From: JAKACA01 sp963769255
GTDB lineage: Bacteria; Actinomycetota; Acidimicrobiia; Acidimicrobiales; Bog-793
DNA: 64,000 nt
Reading direction: 5' to 3'
Assembly: GCA_963769255.1 (NCBI GenBank)
Contig: CAVYKV010000001.1
Span: forward strand, 1,922,001-1,986,000
The position numbers and the translations under genes were made by a program. The notes beneath the pieces were generated by a model. The model worked only from the letters and a program-made list of their open reading frames with translations, was not told the origin of the DNA and made no database searches. Below, one piece after another: positions 44,923 to 56,271 of the stretch (within the stretch, counting starts at the first letter, position 1; every line of letters begins with the position of its first letter).

Positions 44923-47900
44923 TCACTCCGGCAGGACGAGGTCGCCGGGGCGTTCCTCGAGGGGCCGTACGGCATGCTGCGAGAGCCAGGACTGCAGCGT
45001 CTTCGGATCCATCGGCATGGCGATCAGGAAACCCTGCATGGCGTCGCAGCCAAGCGCCGTCACGGCGGCCCGGGCGACCTCGGAGTCGACGCCTTCGGCG
45101 ATGACGTCGAGGTTGAGGCTGTGCCCGAGGTCGACGACGGCTCGCACGATGGCGCTCGCCACGGAGTCCGTCCCCTTGTTGAGCGGCATCACGAACGACT
45201 TGTCCAGCTTCACGGAGGCGACGGGCAGCCGCTGCAGGTAGCCGAGGGAGGAGTACCCGGTGCCGAAGTCGTCGAGGGCGAAACGCACCCCGTGCGAGGT
45301 GAGCGCCTCGAGGGAGCGGAGGGCTCCGACGGGATCCCGCATGACGGCGCTCTCGGTGATCTCGAGCTCGACGGCGGCGGACGGGAGCCCCGAGCGCGTG
45401 GTGGCCGTCATGACCGACTCGAGGAGGGACGGGTCGTGCACGGTGCCGGCGGAGAGGTTGACGGCGACGGGGATGGCGTGCCCGGCCCGGTGCCAGGCGG
45501 CGCACTCCGCCAGCGCCCGCTGCAACACCCAGCCCGTCAGCTCGCGGACGATGCCGGTCTGCTCGGCGAGGGGCACGAAGACGTCCGGCAGGAGGAGGCC
45601 GCGAGTCGGGTGCTGCCAGCGCACGAGCGCCTCCACGCCGGCGACACCGCCATCGGCGCAGCGCACCTTCGGCTGGTAGTCGAGGCGGAGCTGCCCGAGA
45701 TCGATCGCCTCGGCCAGCTCGCTGGCGAGGGCCAGGCGGGAGAGGCTGGATCGCTCCAGATCGTCGCTGTAGCGGCGGACGCCCTGGTGCTCCGACTTGG
45801 CCTGGTACATGGCGGCCTCGGCCCGGCGCAGGAGGGCGGGCACCTCGAGCGCCTTGCCCTCACGGTTGACGTCGGCGGAGGCGATGCCGATGCTCGCCCG
45901 CAGGCGGAGATTGACACCGCCGACGTCGAGGGGTGCCCCGACGATCGAAAGGACGTGGGCGGCGAGAGCGTCCTCCTCCGCCCTGCTGGCGAGGCGTTCC
46001 TCGTCGTGCTGGGGTAGCCGGGCGACGAGGGCGAACTCGTCGCCGCCGAGGCGGGAGACGATCTCGACGGGCTCGCCGAGACGCCGCAGGCGACGGGCCA
46101 CCTCGAGGAGCACGAGGTCGCCGACGGCGTGGCCGAGCGTGTCGTTGATCTCCTTGAAGCGGTCGAGGTCGAGCACGAAGACGGTGCGGTCGGCCCCGCT
46201 CATGGCCGGGAGGTTGCCTGCGAGCGAGCTCGCCTCGCTCAGGTGATCGGCGAGGACGAGGCGGTTGGGCAGCCCCGTGAGGGGATCCTGCAGCGCCTGC
46301 TGGCGGATGGCCGTCTCGGCCCGAGTGCGCGCCATGGCGGAGGCGAGCACGTTGCCGACGGCTTTCACGAAGTTGACGTCCTCGGCGCTGAAGGCGCCAG
46401 GCAATCGTGAGGCGATCCCGAGGACGCCGACGGGCATGTCGGCGCCGGGGACGGGGACCTCGATGACGGAGGCGAGGTCGGGCCGCGTCCACAGCTCGGG
46501 GACGTCGAATCGCTCCTCGTGCCGTAGGTCGGAACACTCCAGCGTCTCCTGCGTGCCGAGGGCGTAGCTGGCCGGCGACGACGTCGGGTCGGCGGAGAGG
46601 AGCTCGCTGCGGCCGAGCTCGTCGCCGAGGCAGGCCGAGAGCGAGAGGAAGTCGGCGTCGGGCAGGGCGTCGAAGACATGCACGACGTCGGCCCGGCAGT
46701 GCTCGGCCAGCACCTCCATGGCGTCCGCCACGAGGTCGTCGAAGGCGAGGCCGGCGAGCGCCCAGCGGCCGAGATCGGCCAACGCCTCCTGGCGATCGGC
46801 GTTCATGCGGGCGCGCTCGGAGGCCGAGCTCTCGTCGGTGATGTCCCGCAGCGTCACGACGACGCCGCCGACGGCGGGATCGCCGAGGAGGTTGTTGCCG
46901 ATCGAGTGCACGAGGCGGTAGCTGCCGTCGGCGTGACGGAGGCGGTAGACGACGGGCTCCTGCGTGCCGGGCCGGTGCAGGGCGGCGCGGATCTCGTCCC
47001 GGCAGCGGTCGTGGTCCTCCGGGTGCACGAGGGAGAGGACGTCGACGACGTCACCCTCCTTCCAGTCGTAGCCGAGCACCCGCCGGGCGGCCGGGTTGGC
47101 GTAGCGCACGCGCCCGTCCGGCTGCATGACGATGATGACGTCGGAGGCGTGCTCGACGAGGGCGGCTTGCCGGCGGTCGGCCTCGCCCGCCACCGCACCG
47201 GCCGGGGACGACTGCACGAGGAGGCCGGCGCAGCCGTTCAGCTCGCCGTCCCGTCCGTGTATGGGGACGACCCAGGCCTCGAGCTCGAGGTCCTCCTCCA
47301 GGCGGACGCGCTCGTGCCGCTCCTCGCCACCGGCGAGGGCTCCCCCCGCCAAATCGGCGATGGCGGCGTGGCGGCCGAGAACGGCGAGCAGCCCCTTGCC
47401 GCGGAACGGCCCGGTGCCTTCGGCCAGGCGCCCTACGAGGTCGCCGTCCAGGTGCAGGAGTGTGCCGTTGGCGTCGCAGGAGAACAGCAGGAAGGGGGCG
47501 GCACCGCAGAGAGCGGCGAGCATGATCTCGCGGGTCCCCGCGGCCGTCTCGAGGCGGCGGCGCTCCTCCTGCTCGCGCTCGATCGCCTCGAGGAGACGGG
47601 CGTTGTCGATGGCGACGGCTACCCGGTCGCCGATCTCACGCAAGAGGGCCTGCTCGCCCGCCGGATCGTCGTCGCCGTCGTCGTCGGAGCTGGCGCTGGC
47701 GCGGCGGGCGGGCGACACGACCCCGAGGATGCCGACAGGGAGGGAGCGGGCGTTGAGGGGGACGGCCACGAGCGAGCCGGGACCCATCTCGGCCAGCGCC
47801 TCGACGGAGGTGTCGTCCTCCCAGCCGCCGAGCTCGCCCCAGGGCACCGGGTCGAAAACGACGGGGACGGCCGACAGCATGACTTGCGCTAGGAGCGACT

Positions 47901-48204
47901 GCCCGAGCGGATGGCGCACGTGCCCGAAGACGTGACGGACACACTCCGCCCGCGCCCGATCCGGGTCGTGCACCGACGCCAGGACGAGCTCGCGACCACT
48001 GGGCGCGATGTCCCAGACGAGGCAGCACCCTCCGAGCACGGCACTGGCGGCCCGGCTCGCCAGGTCGAGGACGGCGGGCAGGCCGCCTCTCGACTCAGCC
48101 AGCGCCTCGGAGAGACGGCAGAGCACGTCGGCGCGGTCGTCTACTGGCACCTGCCGCCTGCCCGGCCATCCTCTGGAGCGTCTCCGCCTCTGGAGTTCTC
48201 CCAC
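44923..48204 (-). CDS. GAF/PAS/GGDEF/EAL cyclic-di-GMP signalling protein
   Basis: 1,093 residues with no transmembrane segment. Approximate order: GAF (20-210), a degenerate PAS (225-330), PAS (345-460, VIIVMQPDGRVRYANPAARRVLGYDW), GAF (470-630), GGDEF and EAL. The GGDEF site RLGGDEF near 718-725 is intact, and the EAL site has EAL at 858-860 (GVEALVRW), NLS and DDFGTGYSS, so both synthesis and hydrolysis of cyclic di-GMP are possible. The signal is unknown. GTG start at 48204 follows GAGGGAG. It is divergent from the acyl-CoA ligase gene. Confidence 0.92.
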   Translation of the reverse strand: MGELQRRRRSRGWPGRRQVPVDDRADVLCRLSEALAESRGGLPAVLDLASRAASAVLGGCCLVWDIAPSGRELVLASVHDPDRARAECVRHVFGHVRHPLGQSLLAQVMLSAVPVVFDPVPWGELGGWEDDTSVEALAEMGPGSLVAVPLNARSLPVGILGVVSPARRASASSDDDGDDDPAGEQALLREIGDRVAVAIDNARLLEAIEREQEERRRLETAAGTREIMLAALCGAAPFLLFSCDANGTLLHLDGDLVGRLAEGTGPFRGKGLLAVLGRHAAIADLAGGALAGGEERHERVRLEEDLELEAWVVPIHGRDGELNGCAGLLVQSSPAGAVAGEADRRQAALVEHASDVIIVMQPDGRVRYANPAARRVLGYDWKEGDVVDVLSLVHPEDHDRCRDEIRAALHRPGTQEPVVYRLRHADGSYRLVHSIGNNLLGDPAVGGVVVTLRDITDESSASERARMNADRQEALADLGRWALAGLAFDDLVADAMEVLAEHCRADVVHVFDALPDADFLSLSACLGDELGRSELLSADPTSSPASYALGTQETLECSDLRHEERFDVPELWTRPDLASVIEVPVPGADMPVGVLGIASRLPGAFSAEDVNFVKAVGNVLASAMARTRAETAIRQQALQDPLTGLPNRLVLADHLSEASSLAGNLPAMSGADRTVFVLDLDRFKEINDTLGHAVGDLVLLEVARRLRRLGEPVEIVSRLGGDEFALVARLPQHDEERLASRAEEDALAAHVLSIVGAPLDVGGVNLRLRASIGIASADVNREGKALEVPALLRRAEAAMYQAKSEHQGVRRYSDDLERSSLSRLALASELAEAIDLGQLRLDYQPKVRCADGGVAGVEALVRWQHPTRGLLLPDVFVPLAEQTGIVRELTGWVLQRALAECAAWHRAGHAIPVAVNLSAGTVHDPSLLESVMTATTRSGLPSAAVELEITESAVMRDPVGALRSLEALTSHGVRFALDDFGTGYSSLGYLQRLPVASVKLDKSFVMPLNKGTDSVASAIVRAVVDLGHSLNLDVIAEGVDSEVARAAVTALGCDAMQGFLIAMPMDPKTLQSWLSQHAVRPLEERPGDLVLPE

Positions 48205-48281
48205 CGCGCTCCCTCTCGGTCCAGCGCTCAGCGCTCGTCGCCTTGCTGCGGTGGCACATCCACCCGATGTGATCCGTCCCC

Positions 48282-48321
48282 AACACTACTCGCGTTCGTA
48301 ACATCACGCACAGTGTTAACA
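48282..48321. promoter_or_regulatory. Divergent promoter region with inverted repeats
   Basis: Between the GGDEF-EAL gene (minus) and the acyl-CoA ligase gene (plus) lie AACACT at 48282 and AGTGTT at 48311, and a nested GTAACA/TGTTAAC pair. TAGTGT on the minus strand could be the -10 of the signalling gene. The repeats may be a repressor site that serves either or both genes. Confidence 0.35.
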
Positions 48322-48367
48322 GCCGACGCCAGCCTCACTTGCCCGGGAGCTGGGGCGGCTGTCGCTC

Positions 48368-48373
48368 TAGGCT
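48368..48373 (+). promoter_or_regulatory. -10 element TAGGCT of the acyl-CoA ligase gene
   Basis: TAGGCT lies 51 bases before the ATG. The gene therefore has a short 5' leader with GAAGGAGG before the start codon. Confidence 0.4.
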
Positions 48374-48424
48374 TGCGCCGGAGCAACCCGGGAGTCGAGC
48401 AGTCCGGGCGATGAAGGAGGCACC

Positions 48425-50053
48425 ATGCAGAGTACGATGCAGGAGGCCCCGCTCCTCGTGAGCGAGATCCTGCGGCACGGCAGGCAAGTGCACGGCCGCA
48501 GCGAGGTGGTCACGTACGAGGGCTCGGGCTTCCGCCGGGCGAGCTTCACGGAAGTCGCCGAGAACGCCGAGCGGCTCGCCTCCGCCCTCGAGGCGATCGG
48601 GGTGGGCCGGGGTGACCGGGTCGGGACGTTCTGCTTCAACCACCAGGAGCACGTCGAGGCCTACCTAGCCGTCCCGAGCATGGGTGCCGTTCTGCACACC
48701 CTCAACGTGCGGCTCTTCCCCGAGCAGCTGCGCTACGTCATCGACCACGCCGGCGACCGCGTCATCATCTGCGACGCCGCTCTCGCCGGGGCGCTCGCAC
48801 GCGTGGTGGGCGACTGCCCGAGCGTAGAGCGCATCATCACGGTGGGGGAAGGGGACACGTCGGCGCTGGGCGAGACGACGCCGTACGAGAGCTTCCTCGC
48901 CGGCGGTGAGCCGGGTTTCCAGTGGCCGGTCCTCGACGAACGGGAGGCTGCCGCCATGTGCTACACGAGCGGCACGACGGGCAACCCGAAGGGCGTCGTC
49001 TACAGCCATCGCTCCACCTTCCTGCACTCCCTCGCCTCCACCTCCACGTCCGCCGCCGGGATCTCCTCCTCGGACCGTGCCCTCGTGATCGTGCCCCAGT
49101 TCCACGCCAACGCCTGGGGCCTCCCGTACTCCTGCTGGCTGGCGGGGGCCGATCTCATCATGCCGAAGCAGTTCCTCCAGGCCGAGCCGCTCGTCAGCAT
49201 CATCGAGACGGAACGGCCGACCCTCGCCGGCGCCGTGCCGACGATCTGGAACGAGGTGCTGCGCTACGCCGACGCCCACGGCTCGGACCTCTCGTCCTTC
49301 CGTGCCGTCGTCTGCGGCGGCGCCGCCGTTCCCGCCGCCATGATGCGTGCTTTCCAGGATCGCTTCGACGTCCCCATCCTGCAGGGCTGGGGGATGACCG
49401 AGACGAGCCCCATCGCCGCCGTCGCCCTCCCGCCTCGCGGTGCAGAGGGCGAAGAGGCCTGGTCCTACCGGGAGAAGACGGGCCGCATCCTCTTCGGCGT
49501 GGAGGTGCGCGTCGTGGACGGCGCCGGCAACGTGGCGCCTCGCGACGGCCAGAGTGTGGGCGAGTTCGAGGTGCGGGGCCCCTGGATCACGGCCTCCTAC
49601 TACGGAGACGACTCGATGGACCGCTTCCACGACGGCTGGCTCTGCACGGGCGACGTCGGCACCGTCGACGAGCTCGGCTACCTGCAGATCACCGATCGCA
49701 CGAAGGACGTCATCAAGTCCGGGGGCGAGTGGATCTCCTCCGTGGAGCTGGAGAACGCCCTCATGGCCCACCCCGACGTCTTCGAGGCCGCCGTCGTGGC
49801 GATCCCGGACGAGCGTTGGGACGAGCGCCCGCTCGCCTGCATCGTGCTCCGGGAAGGAGCCGAGCTGTCCATGGACGACCTCGGGAGCTTTCTTGATGGC
49901 CGCGTCGCCCGCTGGTGGGTGCCCGAGCGATGGTCGGTCATCGGCGAGGTGCCGAAGACGAGCGTCGGCAAATTCGACAAGAAGGTTCTGCGCACCCAGT
50001 TCGCCAAGGGCGAGCTCGAAGTCGTGGCCACCGAGCGGCGTCCCGGCCGCTGA
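48425..50053 (+). CDS. AMP-dependent fatty acyl-CoA ligase (FadD-like)
   Basis: 542 residues of the ANL superfamily. The P-loop is MCYTSGTTGNPKGVVYSH, then QGWGMTETSP, the ATP-binding GWLCTGDVGT, the hinge ITDRTKDVIKSGGEWIS and the catalytic C-terminal Lys in PKTSVGKFDKK. Closest resemblance is to medium/long-chain acyl-CoA synthetases of the DmdB/FadD15 kind; chain-length preference is not predictable. It activates fatty acids for degradation or lipid synthesis. GAAGGAGG precedes the ATG. Confidence 0.93.
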   Translation: MQSTMQEAPLLVSEILRHGRQVHGRSEVVTYEGSGFRRASFTEVAENAERLASALEAIGVGRGDRVGTFCFNHQEHVEAYLAVPSMGAVLHTLNVRLFPEQLRYVIDHAGDRVIICDAALAGALARVVGDCPSVERIITVGEGDTSALGETTPYESFLAGGEPGFQWPVLDEREAAAMCYTSGTTGNPKGVVYSHRSTFLHSLASTSTSAAGISSSDRALVIVPQFHANAWGLPYSCWLAGADLIMPKQFLQAEPLVSIIETERPTLAGAVPTIWNEVLRYADAHGSDLSSFRAVVCGGAAVPAAMMRAFQDRFDVPILQGWGMTETSPIAAVALPPRGAEGEEAWSYREKTGRILFGVEVRVVDGAGNVAPRDGQSVGEFEVRGPWITASYYGDDSMDRFHDGWLCTGDVGTVDELGYLQITDRTKDVIKSGGEWISSVELENALMAHPDVFEAAVVAIPDERWDERPLACIVLREGAELSMDDLGSFLDGRVARWWVPERWSVIGEVPKTSVGKFDKKVLRTQFAKGELEVVATERRPGR

Positions 50054-50064
50054 GCGCGTCGGAC

Positions 50065-50397
50065 GTGACGGGGGAGGACCGGCTCGACGAGCTGGCAGCC
50101 GAGCTCGGGCGGCTCGGTGAGCAGCTGGCGGACGCCGCCATGGATCTCCTACGGGCCGGCCTCGCCGAGGGCACCGAGGCGGCCTCGGCGAGGGCCACCC
50201 GGCAGGAACGACTCGTCAACCGGGCCCGCTCCTCGCTCGAGAAGGCCGTGCGGCTGCTCTCGGAGGCCGGCCGTGTGGCCGGTGAGCCGGCGGCCGACGC
50301 CGTCGGGGACGGTGACGACACGACCGCCGGCGAGGAGGCGGAGCTGCCCCGCAGGCGCTCGGCGCTGCCTGAACCGCCGCCCTGGGAGACTGCGTAG
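50065..50397 (+). CDS. Small coiled-coil hypothetical protein
   Basis: 110 residues from GTG at 50065, 11 bases after the ligase stop. The first 75 residues are helical with heptads (LDELAAELGRLGEQLADAAMDLLRAG... RARSSLEKAVRLLSEAG). The C-terminus is acidic then Pro-rich (PEPPPWETA). No known domain is recognised. Probably co-transcribed with the acyl-CoA ligase. The high G/C of third codon positions supports coding. Confidence 0.66.
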   Translation: MTGEDRLDELAAELGRLGEQLADAAMDLLRAGLAEGTEAASARATRQERLVNRARSSLEKAVRLLSEAGRVAGEPAADAVGDGDDTTAGEEAELPRRRSALPEPPPWETA

Positions 50398-50420
50398 GAG
50401 CGGGACTGGCGGAGCTGCCT

Positions 50421-51500
50421 TCAGTCCAGCGCGTTGGCCGGAGGCTCGGCCGGCGGCGTCGCCGGGGGAGCGTCACCCCGGAAGGCGTTGAGGGCGTCGA
50501 TCATCTCCCGAAAACGGCCCTGATGGCGTAGGTCGAGCTCGAGGGCGATGCGAGGCAGATCCAGGTACTCGTGATCGGCGCGCTCGGGCCCGAGCGGCTC
50601 CGTGCGCCAGATTCCCTTCGCCGAGGAGATGTCGGCGAAGTCGGCGTTGAGGGCCTCCAGCTCGTGGTCGCTCGGCGACGTCTGCAGCCGGATGACCATC
50701 GTCGGGCCTACGAAACGCCGCGAGTGGTAGTTGCGATAGAACCCCAGGATCTCGTCGACGGCGACGGAGATGTCGTCGGTGATGCGATAGAAGGCGGTGT
50801 CGGTCGAGCTGGCGAGGCCGCGCCGGATGACCTCGCCGCTGACGAACTGCTCCCAGGCCGGCCAGTAGGCCTCTCCCGGGATGTCGAGCAGGACGATGGG
50901 CGCCGGCTCCGCCTTGCCGGTCTGCAGGAGCGTGAGGAGCTCGAAGGTCTCGTCGAGGGTGCCGAAGCCACCCGGCAGCACGGCGAAGCCGGCCGACTCC
51001 TTCATCAACATGAGCTTCCGGGTGAAGAAGTACTTCATCTCGACGAGCCGGCCCGAAGCCGCCAGCTCCGGGTGGGAAGCGGACTCGAAGGGGAGCCGGA
51101 TCTCGACGCCGAGCGAGCCGTCCGGCCCGGCGCCGTCGTGGCCGGCCGCCATGATCCCCGGGCCGGCACCCGTCACGACGAGCCACCCGGCGGCGGCAAA
51201 GCGGCTGGCGAGCTCCCTCGCCTGTGAGTAGAGGGGATCAGAATGGTGCGTGCGGGCGGACCCGAACATCGTCAGCTTGGGCACGCCGCGGAAGGGGGCG
51301 AAGAGGTGGAAGGCACGGCCCATCTCGGCGAGGGCGGCCGTGGCGATCTTCAGGTCGAGGCGACTCGGCACCCCGTCGGCGAGGTCGAGCGCCGACTCGA
51401 CGAGGTCGCGCAGGAGATCTCGGTTGGCGCGGGCGCCCTGCTGATCGAGCAGCTCGGTGATGAGGCGGGCGGCGTCGGCGTCCAGCCGCTCGGGGTGCAT
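50421..51500 (-). CDS. LOG/TIGR00730-family Rossmann-fold protein
   Basis: 359 residues. The core from about 90 to 280 is the LOG (lysine decarboxylase-like) fold: TMFGSART, VVTGAGPGIMAAGHDGA, KYFFTRKLMLMKES, and the signature PGGFGTLDETFE. Canonical LOG proteins are nucleoside 5'-monophosphate phosphoribohydrolases of about 190 residues; this long form has extra N- and C-terminal parts and its substrate is unknown. ATG at 51500 overlaps the fbiC stop (TGATG), so it is translated with the F420 precursor enzyme. Confidence 0.88.
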   Translation of the reverse strand: MHPERLDADAARLITELLDQQGARANRDLLRDLVESALDLADGVPSRLDLKIATAALAEMGRAFHLFAPFRGVPKLTMFGSARTHHSDPLYSQARELASRFAAAGWLVVTGAGPGIMAAGHDGAGPDGSLGVEIRLPFESASHPELAASGRLVEMKYFFTRKLMLMKESAGFAVLPGGFGTLDETFELLTLLQTGKAEPAPIVLLDIPGEAYWPAWEQFVSGEVIRRGLASSTDTAFYRITDDISVAVDEILGFYRNYHSRRFVGPTMVIRLQTSPSDHELEALNADFADISSAKGIWRTEPLGPERADHEYLDLPRIALELDLRHQGRFREMIDALNAFRGDAPPATPPAEPPANALD

Positions 51501-53827
51501 CAGACGCCGACGGGCTGGACGCGGCCGTAGAGCGTCGTGCGCTGCTCGAGGGGACGCCGGAGCGGCTCGACGATGCGGGCGAAGGACTCCCGGTCCATCG
51601 CCTGGCCGTGGGTGGCGCCGGCGGCCCGGGAGATGTTCTCGTCCATGAGCGTGCCGCCGAGGTCGTTGCAGCCCGCCTGCAACAACTGGCGCGCCCCGGG
51701 GGCTCCCATCTTCACCCAGCTCGCCTGGACGTTGTCGATGGTGCCGGCGTAGGCGATACGGCCGACGGCGTGCATGAGGAGGGCCTCCCGGAAGGTCGGC
51801 CCCCGCCGGGCGCGGTGCTGCAGGTAGAGGGGAGCCGCCATGTGCACGAAGGGGAGGGGCACGAACTCCGTGAAACCACCCGTGCGGCGTTGCAGCTGGC
51901 GGGTACGGACGATGTGGCGCGCCCAGGAGAGGGGCGACTCGACGGCACCGAACATGATGGTGACGTTCGAGCGCAGGCCGACGCCATGGGCGATGCGGTG
52001 CACCTCGAGCCAGCGGTCGGTGCCGATCTTGTCCGGGCAAAGGACGCGGCGGACCTCGTCGTCGAGGATCTCGGCCGCCGTGCCCGGGAGCGACTTGAGG
52101 CCTGCCTCGAGGAGGCGGTGCAGGTACGCCTCCAGATCCTCCCCGAGCCGGCGGGCGCCCTCGTGCACCTCGAGGGCGGTGAAGGCGTGGATGTGGATCG
52201 TCTCGGAGGCCTTGCGCACGGCGGAGAGGACGTCGAGGTAGTAGTCGCCGTCGAAGCTCGGGTGGATGCCCCCCTGCAGGCACACCTCCGTCGCTCCCAG
52301 CGACTCCGCCTCCACGACGCGTTCGGTGATGTCGCTCAGCTCGAGCAGGTAGGGAGCGCCGCGCAGGTTGAGCGAGAGGGGTCCCTTCGAGAAGGCGCAG
52401 AACCGGCACTTGAAGGTGCACACGTTCGTGTAGTTGATGTTGCGGTTGGCCACGAAGGTGACGACGTCGCCGACGATCTGGCGGCGTAGTTCGTCGGCCG
52501 CCTCGGCCACGGCGTTCACCTCGGTGCCGCGGGCGCTGAAGAGCGTGACGATCTCGCGCTCGCCCACTTCGTCACCGGCGGCGACGCCGGCGAGGACGGC
52601 CGCCACGGGCGCCCGGCGCCGGCGAGGCGGGTGGGCGGGCGGGGCAGGGGGCGCCTCGATGCCGACGAGGAGGGGCGGCGGCACGTCGGATCCGGAGCAC
52701 CAGGCGCCGTCGCGGGCGAGGCCCTCCGCGTCCGAGCGGTCGAGGACGGCGAATCGCATGGCCTCGTCGAGGAAGCGATCGGGATCGACCGCCATCTCGG
52801 GGTGGATGGCGAGGCGGGGGGCCAGTACATGTCCCGCCTCCTCCGTGACGGCCCGCAGGCGGTCGAGGGCGGGCCAGGCGCGTTCGGGGTTCACGTGGTC
52901 GGCCGTGACCGGGGAGACGCCCCCCCAGTCGTCGATGCCCGCCTCGAGGAGCTGGCCGAAGTCCTCCGTGAGGTTGGGAGGAGCCTGCAGGTGGACGTCG
53001 GGCGGCAGCAGGAGGCGGGCGACGGCGACCGACCAGAGGTGCTCGGCGGGCGGGCAGGCGGGCCGGTCGTGCATGGCGGTGCCTGGCTTCGGGAGGAAGT
53101 TCTGGACGATGACCTCCTGCACGTGGCCGTGGCGTTCGTGCGAGGCCGTCACCGCTCGCAGCGCCTGCAGGCGGTCCTCCCGCGACTCCCCGATGCCGAC
53201 GAGGATGCCCGTCGTGAACGGGATACGCAGCCGGCCGGCCGCCTCCAGGGTGGCGAGTCGCCGGGCCGGCGTCTTGTCGGGCGAGGCCCGGTGGCAGGCG
53301 AGGGAGCCGTTGAGCGACTCGAGCATCATCCCCTGGCTGGCCGTGACGGGCCGCAGGCGGGCGAGCTCATCCTCGCTGAGGGCGCCGGCGTTGGCGTGCG
53401 GCAGCAGGCCGGTCTCGTCGCGCACGAGGCGTGCGGCTTCGACGAGGTAGTCGACCGTGCTGGCGTGGCCGGCGGTCGCCAGCCAGGCTTCCGCCGCCGG
53501 GTAGCGCTCCTCCGGCCGCTCGCCGAGGGTGAAGAGCGCCTCGTGGCAGCCGGCCTCGGCAGCCCGTCGGGCGAGGTCGAGCACCTCGTCGGGGCCGAGG
53601 TAGGCGGAGGCGACGCGCGCCGGCGGCTTGGCGAAGGTGCAGTAGCCGCAGCGGTCCCGGCAGAGCATCGTGAGGGGGATGAAGACCTTCGGCGAGTACG
53701 TCACCCGCGTGCCGTAACGCTCGTCGCGTACGTGCCGGGCCGCCGTCATGAGGTCGTCGAGCGAGGCGGTGAGCAGGTCTGCGTCGCTCAGCTCGACGGT
53801 GCCGGGCACGAGACGGGAGGGCGTCAT
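51500..53827 (-). CDS. fbiC: FO synthase FbiC (fused CofG and CofH)
   Basis: 775 residues with two radical-SAM modules. The CofG half has CRDRCGYCTF near residue 56 and the CofH half has CTFKCRFCAFS near residue 470, both Cx3Cx2C. It makes the deazaflavin FO, the chromophore of coenzyme F420, from tyrosine and 5-amino-6-ribitylaminouracil. Mycobacterial FbiC is about 80 residues longer. The linker region (about 390-410) is Pro/Arg-rich. The ATG at 53827 is fixed by a TAGGGT box 7 bases upstream. npdG elsewhere in the window uses the resulting cofactor. Confidence 0.95.
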   Translation of the reverse strand: MTPSRLVPGTVELSDADLLTASLDDLMTAARHVRDERYGTRVTYSPKVFIPLTMLCRDRCGYCTFAKPPARVASAYLGPDEVLDLARRAAEAGCHEALFTLGERPEERYPAAEAWLATAGHASTVDYLVEAARLVRDETGLLPHANAGALSEDELARLRPVTASQGMMLESLNGSLACHRASPDKTPARRLATLEAAGRLRIPFTTGILVGIGESREDRLQALRAVTASHERHGHVQEVIVQNFLPKPGTAMHDRPACPPAEHLWSVAVARLLLPPDVHLQAPPNLTEDFGQLLEAGIDDWGGVSPVTADHVNPERAWPALDRLRAVTEEAGHVLAPRLAIHPEMAVDPDRFLDEAMRFAVLDRSDAEGLARDGAWCSGSDVPPPLLVGIEAPPAPPAHPPRRRRAPVAAVLAGVAAGDEVGEREIVTLFSARGTEVNAVAEAADELRRQIVGDVVTFVANRNINYTNVCTFKCRFCAFSKGPLSLNLRGAPYLLELSDITERVVEAESLGATEVCLQGGIHPSFDGDYYLDVLSAVRKASETIHIHAFTALEVHEGARRLGEDLEAYLHRLLEAGLKSLPGTAAEILDDEVRRVLCPDKIGTDRWLEVHRIAHGVGLRSNVTIMFGAVESPLSWARHIVRTRQLQRRTGGFTEFVPLPFVHMAAPLYLQHRARRGPTFREALLMHAVGRIAYAGTIDNVQASWVKMGAPGARQLLQAGCNDLGGTLMDENISRAAGATHGQAMDRESFARIVEPLRRPLEQRTTLYGRVQPVGV

Positions 53828-53834
53828 CCCGACA

Positions 53835-53840
53835 ACCCTA
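53835..53840 (-). promoter_or_regulatory. -10 element TAGGGT of fbiC (leaderless)
   Basis: TAGGGT on the minus strand ends 7 bases before the fbiC ATG. It is in a 125-bp divergent region shared with glgX, which is also leaderless. Confidence 0.55.
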
Positions 53841-53939
53841 TGGCGCCGGGAGCGGCGCCGGTACGGAGCTGCCCAGCCCCTTCACGCAGGGCCGAGGCTG
53901 CTGGCCGGGCTGACGCCGGGCCGAACGGCCGACCGCCGG

Positions 53940-53945
53940 TAGTGT
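53940..53945 (+). promoter_or_regulatory. -10 element TAGTGT of glgX (leaderless)
   Basis: TAGTGT ends 7 bases before the ATG at 53953. A GTG at 53944 overlaps the box itself and is rejected as start. Confidence 0.6.
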
Positions 53946-53952
53946 GACCCGG

Positions 53953-56112
<2,160 letters not shown>

Positions 56113-56115
56113 ACG

Positions 56116-56133
56116 GTCGCCGCGCTTGGCGAC
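56116..56133 (+). terminator. Hairpin after glgX
   Basis: GTCGCC and GGCGAC form a perfect 6-bp stem around GCGCTT, starting 4 bases after the glgX stop. No T-run. The rest of the 159-bp gap before the glgB stop contains no gene I can support. Confidence 0.4.
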
Positions 56134-56271
56134 AGGTGTTCGACGCTTTCCCCTCAGGCGTTCCAAACCCTATGCCACTCACCTGACGGAGCGACGAAGG
56201 GGGTGGTTTCGTAACGCAGGCAGGTCGTCGCAACTTGCGGCAGCCCCCCGCGGGCGGAAACGTTGATCATG

